A stretch of DNA of 64,000 nt. It comes from Telopea speciosissima (Eukaryota; Streptophyta; Magnoliopsida; Proteales; Proteaceae). The position numbers and the translations under genes were made by a program. The stretch is from assembly GCF_018873765.1 (NCBI RefSeq), contig NC_057921.1, positions 67,011,557 through 67,075,556 on the forward strand. The letters are read 5' to 3'. Below the pieces are notes generated by a model, which was not told where the DNA came from, ran no database searches, and worked only from the letters and a program-made list of their open reading frames with translations. Shown here one piece after another: positions 22,455 through 33,490 of the stretch (position 1 is the first letter of the stretch; every line of letters begins with the position of its first letter).

Positions 22455-24873
22455 ATGACGGTGATGGAGAAGCTGAAGATGTTCGTGGTCCAAGAGCCGG
22501 TAGTCGCAGCATCCTGCCTCATTGCCGGTGTCGGTTAGTTACCTTTCTCCCTGACCCCTAATTTCCTCCATCTCCCAGTCTCTCTTTCTCTCTCTCTGTT
22601 ACTGTTTTATATTTATTTCATTTCATTCACCTAATTCAACTTTAGAGATTAAAGTAGAGATCTTGTGATTAATTTTCCCCTTTCGTCGGAGATTTGGGAC
22701 TTTATGATTTACTTGCTTGTTCGTGTTTCAATTTTAAGATACCAAAATCTGATCGAAATAAACGAAAAGGAGCTCTTTAGATTCCTATATCATACGTCTC
22801 ACAAATTTGGATTTGGATTTGAATTTGAATTTGATGAATCTTGTGATTTGTAAGCGCAGTCGCTACTTATTGACGTATCATCCCTAAAGCATTGAGTTGG
22901 CTATTCTGTACTTCCGATTTCCTCCTTGTATTTTTCTCCTTAAATAAGTCGTTTATCATGATTTTATCGCATTGTAATTTTGTTCCACTTTCAAGCTGGA
23001 GTTCAAGAAATGCGCCATTAAATCCTACAATGGCTTCTAAGGTATTTTAGTTGGAACAGGATTCCATACAGTAAGGCTTAGAGCTTTAATAGTATTTGAA
23101 TTTCCTTTTTTGTTGTTCCATTGGTGTAGTTCAAGGAACAAATAACAGAATCATTTATATACTTGTCTTCTCCCAAAAAAAAAAAAAAAAGAGCTCTCAA
23201 TCATTTAAATTTGTACTGGACTTTTCAATTCGTTAAGAATCCGGGCTATGAGTCTGCCATGTGATCATCTACATTGGAGATTATAACTTTAGGGCTTTAA
23301 TTATATTGTTATTACTGGCTTGCTTAACTTAAATCAGCATGAAGAGGGCTCTGATACTAATTAGATTCTGGAAGGGCTGCCAAACACTGGAATGTTGCTG
23401 TTATGACTCAAGAAATAACTCTGTGGAGGAAGTAGTTCATTGGGCCCTTTGATTTGTGCAGGTTGAATTTGGAATTAAACAGAGAAAGAGCTTAGTCTAG
23501 ATAGGTTTCTGATGTCATATGAAACCTTATAAAGGCAGGGATTTTCTTTTTATCCCAGGATATGCTAGAAGTTTTCTTGTTATGAAATTAATTGCCCAAT
23601 CATGGAGGGTGTGAAAATGCAAGAGCATCAAAATTATATAGACTCTAAAGTATAGAGCAGCTTTAGATTACATCTATGTGTATACATGATGAATGTGTAC
23701 ATGAACTCTCCCAAGTTCCAATGATTTTAAAATAAAATATGGTGCATAATGGAAGCAACTTAATGTTTGATCCTTGATCCAATAGGATTTCAAGTTTAGA
23801 ATTGTCCAACAAAGCCAAGATTTCAGGTTTCCTCAAAGCATATATGTAAGACTTGGATTAATTATCTTTGGAGCATGCACTCAATACTTTGAGCGGGGAT
23901 TGTATGCATTCTCACTCTCAGAGAGTGAATTAGAGCAACATTCCTATGAGAATGATCCGGTCACAAGTTCCTGATGCCTATGCCATGCTTCCTCATACCC
24001 GCTTAAATTTTAAGTGTGCTCAGCACTAACCCATCGTAAATTACTTCCTCACACATACCTTGACAAAGTGCTGTGCTCCAAGTACCACTTGTTTGTTTCC
24101 ATTTCTAATGTCATCACTGACGATGTATCTTGGAATTCCATACTAGCTAGCTTCTTTTTCTGTTTCTTAGAGTTAGTTGGGTAGGGGCGAAGTTTGTGTT
24201 GGGGACTTGGGGGAGGTGATGACAGTAGTGAGGACCATTTGTTCTTATTCCTGAAGGTTGGTGGTTTGTGCTGTGGAAACTGTTAGTCTACTTATGCACC
24301 TCTGGTTGATTTTGTGATGAGAAGTACTGTTTAGCATGGTTGTTTTCATTATATTTTTTTGGGATACATTAATCCATCTAACCTGCTTATATTGTTGCAA
24401 ATTTCCAGGTCTTTTCCTTCCAGCTGTGGTCAGGCCTATCTTGGACTCATTTGAGACATCCAAGCAAGTTCCACAGCCTGCTTTAAGTGATGTGAGTTTC
24501 TAGACTTGGACAATCAGAGTTTCCGTATTGTCCATTTTGTATAAATTGTTGGTGTTCTAATTGCAGTCTGTTGCTGCCTGGAGCTTTCGTTATATTTGAA
24601 ATGCTTATCTGACGACTAAGAGAGTCTGATCATTTTCCAGATTTGAATCCTATTTTCAGACTTCTTGCCTTCTGCATGAACTTCATACAACCTATTTTTT
24701 GGTGGTTTAACAAATGTTTCTAATTTCTATTTCCATAACCTACATTTACATTTACATTTTCTGAAGTGTTGTCTCACTTGGTATGTGTGGCCTTGACCTT
24801 AATCTGATTTTTTTTTCCCTTTTAAATCCTTCCTTTGCAGGTGGTTTCAGGAATGACTGGTAAAAAAGAGTAG
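22455..24873 (+). CDS. Complex I small subunit, NDUFA3/B9-like
   Basis: Three exons, 22455-22533, 24409-24491 and 24841-24873, join in frame to a 64-residue protein. Junctions are G|GTTAGT, CAG|GT, GAT|GTGAGT and TTGCAG|GTG. The protein has one hydrophobic helix (EPVVAASCLIAGVGLFLPAV) followed by VRPILDSF and VPQPALSD. This matches my memory of the conserved roughly 65-residue plant protein (Arabidopsis At2g46540) and, more weakly, the start of mammalian NDUFA3 (KEPVLVVSFVVGG...LP). NDUFA3 is an accessory single-helix subunit of mitochondrial NADH:ubiquinone oxidoreductase in the inner membrane. A second ATG three codons in is an alternative start. The gene assignment is strong; the complex I role comes from homology. 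Confidence 0.8.
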
Positions 24874-26629
24874 TTTGCAGCAAGGATGTAATTCGAAACC
24901 TAACTTTTTCACTGGTCATCTGTTGAATAAGCCCTTTAGCAAACTTTTCATTCTGGAACAAACTAGATAGATTGGAATGTATTCCATTTCATTGCCCTTG
25001 TAAGAATGTGAATGGCTGCAGAATACAAACTTTATTTTTATGTTTTCCTGTTCTCAAAATATTTCTCCATGGTTTCATGTAACTAGCAATAGTTAATAAT
25101 TGTGAATGAACAATTGCAGGATGAGCTTATCATACATCTATTTAATGGGTGGCTCTATATGGTTTGTGATTGTATTTGTCAGTAGCTTCCACCACTTCTT
25201 TTGTTGGCCTTTGGGAAGGCTTGGTTTTCTTGCCAGTAAAAGTCTGTTAAAGTCTTTAAAAGAATATGTTTTCTGAAAAATTTACTTTGCTCAGATGAGT
25301 AAGCCTTCGACAATGGTGGACCGGTGCTCCTTATAGAGCCTTCAGGTGAGAAAAAGGCAGGAAGGTTTTGTGCACGGTTGGCGTTTCAGTTAGTCATGTA
25401 GGGGAGAGAGGGAGGGTGTGTAATACCATCTCTTTCCTTCAGAATAAATGTATACCACTTTTTCTAGGTAGATCTTGGGTTCTAAAAATCTTAACGGATT
25501 GGTCGATTCCAGCTGATTCGGATCAAAATAGGCCAAAACCGATCCCAATTTCTCCAGGTCTGGCTCTGGCTTTGGCTGATCTTGTACAAAGAAACCCTAG
25601 ATGTTTGGAATTTTCTGATTCTGAGGCCAATCCAGAATTGACCGGACCGGAACCCGATTCTAGGTAACCCAGGTTACTGGGTAGAAGACATAACTAAGCC
25701 ATTTTAACATCGTTCCATTAGTTATATCTTTTTCTCCTTAGTTTTATGTATGATCATCATCACAGCTAAACACAAATTTTGCAGAAAATGAAGGGAAGGT
25801 GAGGTTGGGGGGGGGGGGGGGAGATCATAGAGAAACATGAACGGTAGAAGGAAACAAAAATTAACAATTCATTGGGATCCCATTCACCGAGGAGTGGGAG
25901 AGGACGGGAATGAATATCAGGATGGTATTTTAAAACATACCAAAATCTCAGGAAGGGTTTGTGAACTCTAAGATGGGTGAATCGTTCCTCTATGGGTGGA
26001 GAAATACTTTATCAATAACTCTATTTCATACATGATTTGAGGAAAACACCCACATACTATTTACAGTTTACAATCGTCTTGTACTCAACTTCTGGACTTC
26101 TCGTTGTGTGATTGGAAATTGGGCAATTGTTAAATGCCGGCCTTCTTCCCACTAATTCTACTTGTAATCATTAATGTCGTATAACCCTATATCTGGTTTT
26201 GGGAATTGAGAATTTGGAGATTAGCTCTTACTCTTTTTAGATTAGACTAATCTCATTAAATTCTATTAATTACTTTCTCTACCTCCCCTTAGCCTTTTGT
26301 AACTGAAAACCCTCTCCCAAAAAGGAAGAAAATGCATTAATTTCTTTAACGTAAGAGAGCGAAGGAACTATGGGCGTAAAAGGGGGATGATTCTTTGTTG
26401 ATTCTGGTCCTACGGATTCGATTCCAGAATCCAAACTGTCTCAAAACTACAATCTTATCCTGTTTACTAACGAAATGGTTTGATTCCAGTTCAAAACTAG
26501 AATCTGATCCTGTTCAAGTGTTTCTTTGTAATTAAGACGTAACCCAGCTCGAGGTCCTCAACGATTTTAGGGTCTAAAAATTAAGTGTTTCTTTGACACA
26601 TAACCCTTAGGTTTTCTTTCTAATTCTAA
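24874..26629. other. 3' flank and intergenic DNA
   Basis: Downstream of the NDUFA3-like gene, with a G homopolymer near 25807-25821. The region 25490-25665 has the degenerate AATCGG/CGATTC texture; its open frame at 25368-25667 is not a gene. Confidence 0.5.
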
Positions 26630-28547
26630 TATAATCATGGGAAATGTACACATACCCTCCTGAGGTTTGACGAAAGAATATTTTTATCCCTCAGGTTTGG
26701 AAAATTCTACGTAACCCCTTAAGGTTTGCAAACAGTAACAAATAAGCCCATTCCGTCAATTCATGATTAACGATGTTAAAAACATGGGATGAAATGATAA
26801 AATTACCCTTGCCAAAAAAGAAAAAAACCCTCTACGCATCTTCCCAAAAAAACCTGCAACTCGTTCACCGGCATCGATGCCATCCCCCTCTTGTCGGATT
26901 AGTTCGGTTGTCTTTTGTCTTTGAATATCAAATGCCGTTTGACGCTCCGACGAACACCTTGGCTCGAACCAACCTCCTCACCTCCTTGATTCAACCCAAT
27001 CTCCTAACTACCTCGGCTTGCCCTGACCTTGTCACCATTACTCCACCGCCACAATGGTTCCCTACCCCTTCTGAGATGCGGCTTCACCGGAGACAGCAGA
27101 CCTCAGATTTTGAAAACACTCTGGCGCCCGTCTCTCCTTTCTCTACCTTTTTCTCCATTAAACATGTTAGAAATCCCCGCAATTTCTTGTTTTGTCGGAT
27201 TCTCTTAGCTTCTAGTTTTTGTTTATTTTAGTTCAATTTTTGTTTTGATTCTTGAGAAACCTTGCGGATGCAAATGTTCAAATCGTCGATGGTATCACAC
27301 CACATGACGTGCTTCGAACTCTCACTTCAGAATTCCTTTTCAAAGGGGCAATTCCAGGGCTTTCTCATATTGAACCCAGCAAGCTACGGCTTTGCTTAGA
27401 ATTGATTCAATTTTGGAATTGGTGATTATGAGTCTCGTATTTGGGATTTCAGAAACGGAAGGAGAAGAGGGTTGGGTGGCTTATGGATTCAGTTGCCGGC
27501 GATTTGACTGGAACGGAAGGCAGAGGTGGGTTGGCAGCCATGATTGGAGGTTGAGAGGGTATGAAATTGTTGCTGAAAGGTAGAGCTGAAGAGGAGGCAG
27601 ATGGGAAAAAGGTAGATTTGCTGAAGATCTCTCTCCCTTCTTCAGCATCTTTCTCTGCTTATAGTTTCTCTGTTATTTAATGTTTAAACCCCTCTCTCTC
27701 TCCCCGCTCGTCCTTGCTTCTCATCCGAAAAGGGGAAAAACCAAGTTTTCTTCAAAACCCCTTTACGAAAGAAGATTGACTGATCGAAAGCTCTCTCTTT
27801 TATCTGTACTTGAAATTTTTTATCTAAACAAAAGAAGATTGGTAGTTCAATTTTCGGGTTCCCTATTACAACTATACTTAAAATTATGGACTGTCACTGG
27901 AAGACTGCTGCAGAGGGAGGTGCCGTGAGGAGTTGCGTTGCCGCCAGAGGTTTCTTTCCTTTTTTAAAAAAAAAAAAAGAATCCACCGAAAATCATTGCT
28001 TTTAAATTTGAAATCGGAATCTGAATCCAAGATTTTGTTTTTGTTGTTTTCTACGTGAAGTTGCCAGCGACACCTACAGAGAGGAGGAGGGCAAGGACAA
28101 GGAGGAGGAAGAGGGTGGGTGTTGTATAGAAGTGGCCATGAGTACGAAGAAGAGTCACTGGAAGACTGCTGCAAAGAGCTGAGGCGGGTGGACGACAGGG
28201 TGCAGGTGTCTGGCCATAGAGAGGTCACTGGACGAGGCGCAGAGGGAAGGGGAAGAGGACGAGGACGAGAAGGGAAACTGTATTTCTTGGTTTTGAGTTG
28301 GGATCTTTGGAGTTCCAAACCTGCAACTCATCTAAGATGGGTTACAGGTTTGTTTTTTTTTTTGGCAAGGGTAATTTTGTCATTTCATCTCATGTTTTTA
28401 ACACCGTTAGTCATGAATTGACGGAATGGACTTATTTGTTACTGTTTGCAAACCTCACGGGGGTACGTAGAATTTTTCAAACCTAGGGGGTAAAAATATC
28501 CTTTCGTCAAACCTCAGGGGGGTATGTGTAAAATTCCCTATAATCAT
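26630..28547. mobile_element. Long-TIR Mutator-like element (MULE), non-autonomous, with 9-bp TSD
   Basis: The element spans 26639-28538 and is flanked by the perfect 9-bp duplication tataatcat at 26630-26638 and 28539-28547. Terminal inverted repeats of about 180 bp start gggaaatgtacacatac and end gtatgtgtaaaattccc. A 9-bp duplication with long TIRs is the known signature of Mutator-type transposons. No transposase-like frame is visible in the 1.5-kb interior, so it is non-autonomous. The interior contains a readable segment at 27254-27424 that may be a captured host fragment. The intact duplication and similar TIRs suggest a fairly recent insertion. Confidence 0.85.
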
Positions 28548-28839
28548 TTATATAAGTTATTGCTAAATTAAGTATTAGCTAACCTAAATAAGTAAAGGGA
28601 GAGTGTTCCCCATTACACCAGTATGGAGAGGAATCTGCAAACCACACCAATGGTAATGCAGAGAATGGTATCATCCAATGAGGTACCCACATAGTTTACA
28701 ATAGGAGAGATTGTCAATGTGGGTTACACATCTCATTGTAGGAGAAGACGCATGCTGGAATTTGCACTCTAGCATCGTGCACTCGTTTTCCCATAATAAG
28801 TAAATATGCATCTTATAGGTCCTAGGTTCTAGTTCCTTA

Positions 28840-28915
28840 TTGGTCTTAGAACCGTCATGTCGTGTCCCATTTAATAATCTCGGTTCTCGATTCCTGGTCC
28901 AAATTGACACCCTTA
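28840..28915. mobile_element. Truncated end of a TAAGGGTGTC-family (hAT-like) element
   Basis: Ends aaattgacaccctta, the same terminus as the complete element at 48112-49062, and is preceded by a similar accgtc...tgtcccattt phrase. No matching left end was found, so it is probably a fragment. Confidence 0.4.
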
Positions 28916-29392
28916 GGCCTTAAAAGTAAGAATTGAAAACCAAAATTACGAAACTGGGTTTATTGCGACCCAATTGCATTGTCCAAATATTCATCTCATT
29001 AAAGACCCTAAAAATTTAAGAACAAAGAAGATACTAAAAACTAACTATATTCATTGAATTTTTTTTTTTCCACTTCTAGTTTTTGAGAATTTTGGGCAAG
29101 GATAGATTCATAGATAGGCTGGATATGGCATAGCTCTCTCTCAAAAAGCCAAGTATATTGTGTATAAGCGCATGTGAGAAAGCATTTAACACAAGGAAGA
29201 AGATGCATTGCATTGCACCCTTCTTTGGTTTTATCAGTAAATCATTCACTCATTTATAACTGAATCATCAAATTCCACACACAAATTGTAACTCCTTTCG
29301 CACGAACTCCAATCCTCCTCTCATTCGCTCTCCATCCAAATTTAAACCCTCTTCTCCTCACTCTCTCTTCAGATTTCAGAATAGCCCAACAA

Positions 29393-30678
29393 ATGGATGC
29401 TAACATAGTAACAGATTTCAAGTCGGAGGAGCAGCTCTTCTTCGAATGGCTCTGGAATCCTGAACCTCTGGAGCTTCAGAGGTGAACACGAAAATTTTAT
29501 TTTACTTCTCCTTGATGTCTATCTGTATTGATCTTATTTACTTACAAGAGTAGTAATCATCTTTCTCAACTTGTAAATGCAGTGCAAAAGAAATTACCCA
29601 TAACCTCGATTCTCTTGCTCATCAGAACAGTCTCTTTGATGCGCATTACGAACCCTTTGTTGGTTCATCAATGGCAATAGATTTGATTTCATCCCAGCTC
29701 CCGCCGCTCCCAAATTTGAATTTGGAATTTCAATCTTTTGATGTTTTCAACTGGTTGGATCGCTATCTTTCTCCCAATTGCATCACCAATGTGCCATTAC
29801 CACCACCACCAACAACACAAGAACCAAAACCACCTCTACTTCAGCAGGTAGTCAGTGACTGCAATGGAAACCAATCCATTGGGGACAGCTGGAGTGAGAA
29901 ATTGAGCAAAACCGACGGGGGAAGCAGGGGTTCTTCTAGTTTGAATTTGGAATTTCAATCTTCTGATGATTTCAACTTGTTCGATCACTATTTTTGCCCC
30001 AAAAGCATTATCAATGTGCCGCCGCCACCACCACCAACACCACAAGAAGCAAAACCACCTTTACTTCAGCAGGTAGTCAGTGACTGCAATGGAAACCAAA
30101 CCATTGGAGATAGCTGGAGTGAGAGATTGAGCAAAACCGACGGGGAAAGCGTGGGTTCTTCTAGCTCGAGGACTGCTGATGAAGATGGGAAGAGGAAGTG
30201 TAGCAGAAGGGCCAAAACCATTGAGATAGAATTGGATGAAATTAAGAAGCATTTCAATCTTCCCATAACTAAGGCAGCAAAAGAGATGAAGGTTGGTTTG
30301 ACAGTGTTGAAGAAAAGATGCAGGGAGCTTGATATCAAAAGATGGCCCCATAGGAAGATCAAGAGCTTGGCATCGCTCATTGAAAACGTCAAGGTATATA
30401 ATGAACTTAACTAGTCTGGTAAAATTGTTTTGACCCATATTGTAAAATTGTTGAGGAATGAAAAAATTATTGAAATTAATTTGCAGGAGTTGGGTTTGAC
30501 GAGGGACTTAGAGATATTGGAAGAACACAAAAGACTAATGGAGAAACTACCAGAAGTGGAATTAACAGAGAATACAAAGAAGCTAAGGCAGGCTTGCTTC
30601 AAAGCCATGTACAAGAAGCGAAGGTCCTCCTCCTTGGCTGCTGACTCCTGTTCTTGCTTGACATATCACATTAATTGA
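29393..30678 (+). CDS. RWP-RK domain transcription factor, RKD type
   Basis: Three exons, 29393-29481, 29583-30393 and 30487-30678, encode 363 residues. The RWP-RK domain lies at about 241-300 ([20 protein letters not shown], then [17 protein letters not shown]) with the signature as RWPHRK at 283-288. It is followed by the leucine-rich tail typical of RKD proteins ([43 protein letters not shown]). RKD factors are nuclear DNA-binding proteins; in plants they act in egg-cell and germline identity. Residues 75-149 and 150-224 are an in-frame tandem duplication containing a poly-Pro run and [15 protein letters not shown]. Exon 1 contains the acidic/aromatic [16 protein letters not shown]. Which RKD member it is cannot be told. 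Confidence 0.92.
29716..30165 (+). repeat. In-frame 225-bp tandem duplication in the RKD gene
   Basis: Copy 1 is 29716-29940 and copy 2 is 29941-30165. Both start ttgaatttggaatttcaatc and both contain caggtagtcagtgactgcaa. The copies are highly similar at the nucleotide level, including third positions, so the duplication looks recent. It adds exactly 75 codons. Confidence 0.9.
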
Positions 30679-31105
30679 CATAGAAATCTCTCTCTCTCTC
30701 TCTCTCATCTGTATGTCAAGCTTAACAAAATGGATACCTACCCATCTTTTAGTTTTTGTGTTTGTGTCTTATCAAGACATGGCTCTATCAAATCAATATC
30801 AAAACTGTATATTCTTTTCATGGACAATACACTACATGAGAGAAAAAAGATTAAAGATTAAGAACCAATCACCAGTCAACTCTTTTAGCTATAAATTACT
30901 AATAAAAATCCCACATGGAAAACGATGATGATGGGTTGGCGACCATTATCAGATGATTATTGGGGACTGTATTAGCTTTGGTTCTATGGGAATTCTCATA
31001 TTTACATAAAGAAGACTGAAAATTCAACAAGGAAGTGAGTGGGGTTGAGGAAGAAGATGATTGTAGCCTTTAGGTGCTTATCACTGCAGCTTCTCTCTCG
31101 GTTGA

Positions 31106-32585
31106 TCAATCTACAAGTCCATCTTTCTTCGTCATCTTATTCCTCCATGGGACCACCTGCTTAAACCCTTCATAAATGCTTGCCTGCAAAAAAGTTTTAA
31201 CAGATAATATTTCTTCCCATTCATGCACTGTTCTGAAAAGATAGAAAAGAAAAGGAAGAAGTTAAATTGGTACCCCCAAACAATTTTTTTTTTTGGGTCC
31301 TTGGTTTTTGATCTTTATCTTGAATTTGAATGAAAAGTTAAGTCAAGCGGTCAAGCCAGATACGTGAGCGATGGAAATTCAACAATTTCAACTGTATGGG
31401 CAATCCTATCTCTTTAGTTTAATACTAGTAAATAATATGATAAAGCCCAGTTAAGTTGTCATCGGATTCTTTCTCTTGTGTTTACCACCACAAAAAGAAA
31501 TTTGTTTGTTAATCACGTTTACCATGTTAATAAACAAGAAGGAAGGAAAAGAAAAAACCAGGAGAAAAATCTGAATGACAAGTAATATTCAGGTATTCTC
31601 CTGCAACCAACATATCTGCAGATGATCTTCAGAGAAATTCACACGGAGATATAGAGTCAACAAGGTTATAGGAAAGGACCCATCAAGTAATCACAAAAAT
31701 TAAGTAAAGGGGATGAGATGGAATGACTTTGGGGGAATTGCTACAAAGACACAGCTTTTGCAGTTTCAAGAGCTGCAATTTTAAGTCTAAGACTCTCAGT
31801 TCAAGGTGGGCTTCCAGTTGCGTTCATGGCTGAAAAATTCAATAAAAAGAGGAAAAGGAATGAAATTGGTAAGAGGGGAAACTGACCCATACGTGAGATG
31901 ATTTGGTCCGTGAGAGGCTAAAGAAGCTCCCAGTGCTCCTGATCCTGGAAATCTTCACCTTTGAAATTGAATTTCCTTCACCACCCACATCCTGATTCGG
32001 CTTGGAATTGAAGGAGGAAGAGGAAGAGGAGAAGAAGGCCTTCCTCAGGGAAAAACCAAAGTACCCTCTGCCGCTGCAGCTTCTGACATCTCTTCTCTTA
32101 CTATGAAACAAAGAACCAAGCTGGGGAATCCCATCAACACCATCACTATCTTCAGGGCTTCCAGTTCCTCGGCGAAAAGACCCTTGTAATGGAGGAGGGT
32201 CTCTGTCAACGGAGGGAGAAGTGAAGGATGAGGAGCGACGAACGTAAGGCCCGTCAAGAACGGTGGTAGGGGAAGGCGTGTTGTTGGAAGCCTCTGTCAA
32301 CTGAAGGCGTGGGGGAAGCTCCAAGCATCTGGCGATGGCAGAAGAGGAGGAAGAGGAGGAAGAGGAGTTGGAAGTAAGAAGGGGCTTGCCAGGTGCTTCT
32401 TCCCAAAGGAAAGGAACGGAAGCAGGGGGTCGGAATGGTGGAGTCAACATGCCTGAAGGATCTGAGGACTGCTGTGGGACTGGAAGTGAGAAGAGGGAGA
32501 GCTTCTGTGGTGCTGTGGACCTCCTTATTCTCCTTTTTCTTGCTTCTTCCCTCACTTCTACTTCTACTTCTGCTTCGGATCCCAT
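31106..32585 (-). CDS. DUF688 family protein
   Basis: Two exons on the minus strand, 32585-31887 and 31183-31106, joined by a GTCAGT donor and a TTTGCAG acceptor in phase 0, give 258 residues. The family mark VPFLWEEAPGKP lies at residues 57-68, followed by a Ser run (about 73-82), a basic/Ser-rich middle and the conserved C-terminus VWASIYEGFKQVVPWR. DUF688 proteins are plant-specific and their biochemical role is not established. The start at 32585 gives MGSEAEVEVEVREEARKRR. The frame stays open further upstream, but that part reads as leader and a repeat-like region, so it is not included. Confidence 0.88.
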
Positions 32586-33371
32586 GTCTACCTTACTACT
32601 ACTGCTCTGTTGTCCTCTGCAGAAGAGATGAGGAATACAGAGAGAGAGAAAGGGGAAGGTGGAGAGGGTGAGGGCGTCTTTTATTGTGATGAAATTGGAA
32701 AGACACAGAAGTGTGAATGAGTGTGGGAGGAGCTGGTGAGGGAGAGAGAGCGTGAGAGGACAGTTTGTTTGTCCTTCAACAGTTACAGCTTGAAAGCTCC
32801 TTATTATGTATAGTTCACGAGAAAAGCCGGTCTTTAATTTCTTTTTCTGTTTTTGGACATTAAACATGTGAGTAGTGAAGAGCCACGGTTTAAAAATTCG
32901 GAACTGAATCGGTTGGATATGCCGATTCGGGTAGGATCGGATCGGATTAGAATTTGCCGTAATTGATTCCAATTTTGACAGTTTCGGAATGGTTGATTTT
33001 AGGCTTCCCGTCCGTGTTCTCCTTATTTTCTTTCTCTTTTGCATGGTTTTAAGAATCGAAATTGGATCAGCTGTATGGGTCAATTCGTATTGGTATTGAC
33101 CATGATATTAATATTTGATTGATACAATACAGACATGGTATTTTTTTTATTTATGAAAATATTGTTTTATTATGAAATTGATATTGATACAGTCGATATG
33201 TATCGATATTGATTTTGATACCATGAACTAAATCAATGAGTTGAAGGCTCGAAATGGCGAAAAGTGTTCTAATACATCCTACTGCAATAGAGAATAAAAC
33301 AAAAGGTAAGTACGTAATCAGATTCGAAGGATTTTTTGAATAAATATTAAGGGAAAATAAATGCTACTAAG
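32586..33371. other. Upstream of DUF688 gene; leader plus degenerate repeats
   Basis: Nearest the gene is a GA-rich probable 5' UTR (about 32630-32760). Farther up, 32890-33010 has CGATTCGG-type words and 33070-33235 has GATAC/TATCG-type words, matching the two decayed repeat textures seen elsewhere. Confidence 0.5.
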
Positions 33372-33490
33372 TTATGTAGCGTACTCTAGCACTTCTTGTG
33401 TTTATTTCTCTCATCTCTCTTATGAAATGATATATTTGCCCCTTATTATGAGAAGAGAAAAATAGATACATGGAAGTGCTACACTATAAA
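33372..33490. mobile_element. Diverged foldback element (ATG-TAGC/CTCTCT type)
   Basis: The left part (gtactctagcacttcttgtg followed by tttatttctctc) is a rough inverted copy of the right part (gagaagagaaaaatagatac followed by atggaagtgctacac). The layout matches the foldbacks at 46221-46363 and 61494-61629. It is diverged, so its ends are approximate. Confidence 0.45.

Noticed and set aside
26773-27231. 152-codon open frame at the left of the first MULE
   Set aside because: It starts within the MULE's terminal inverted repeat and has no motif; more likely chance than a gene.
32586-33083. Upstream extension of the DUF688 frame
   Set aside because: The frame is open to 33083, but the added part crosses a GA-rich leader and a degenerate repeat, and the family N-terminus fits the ATG at 32585.
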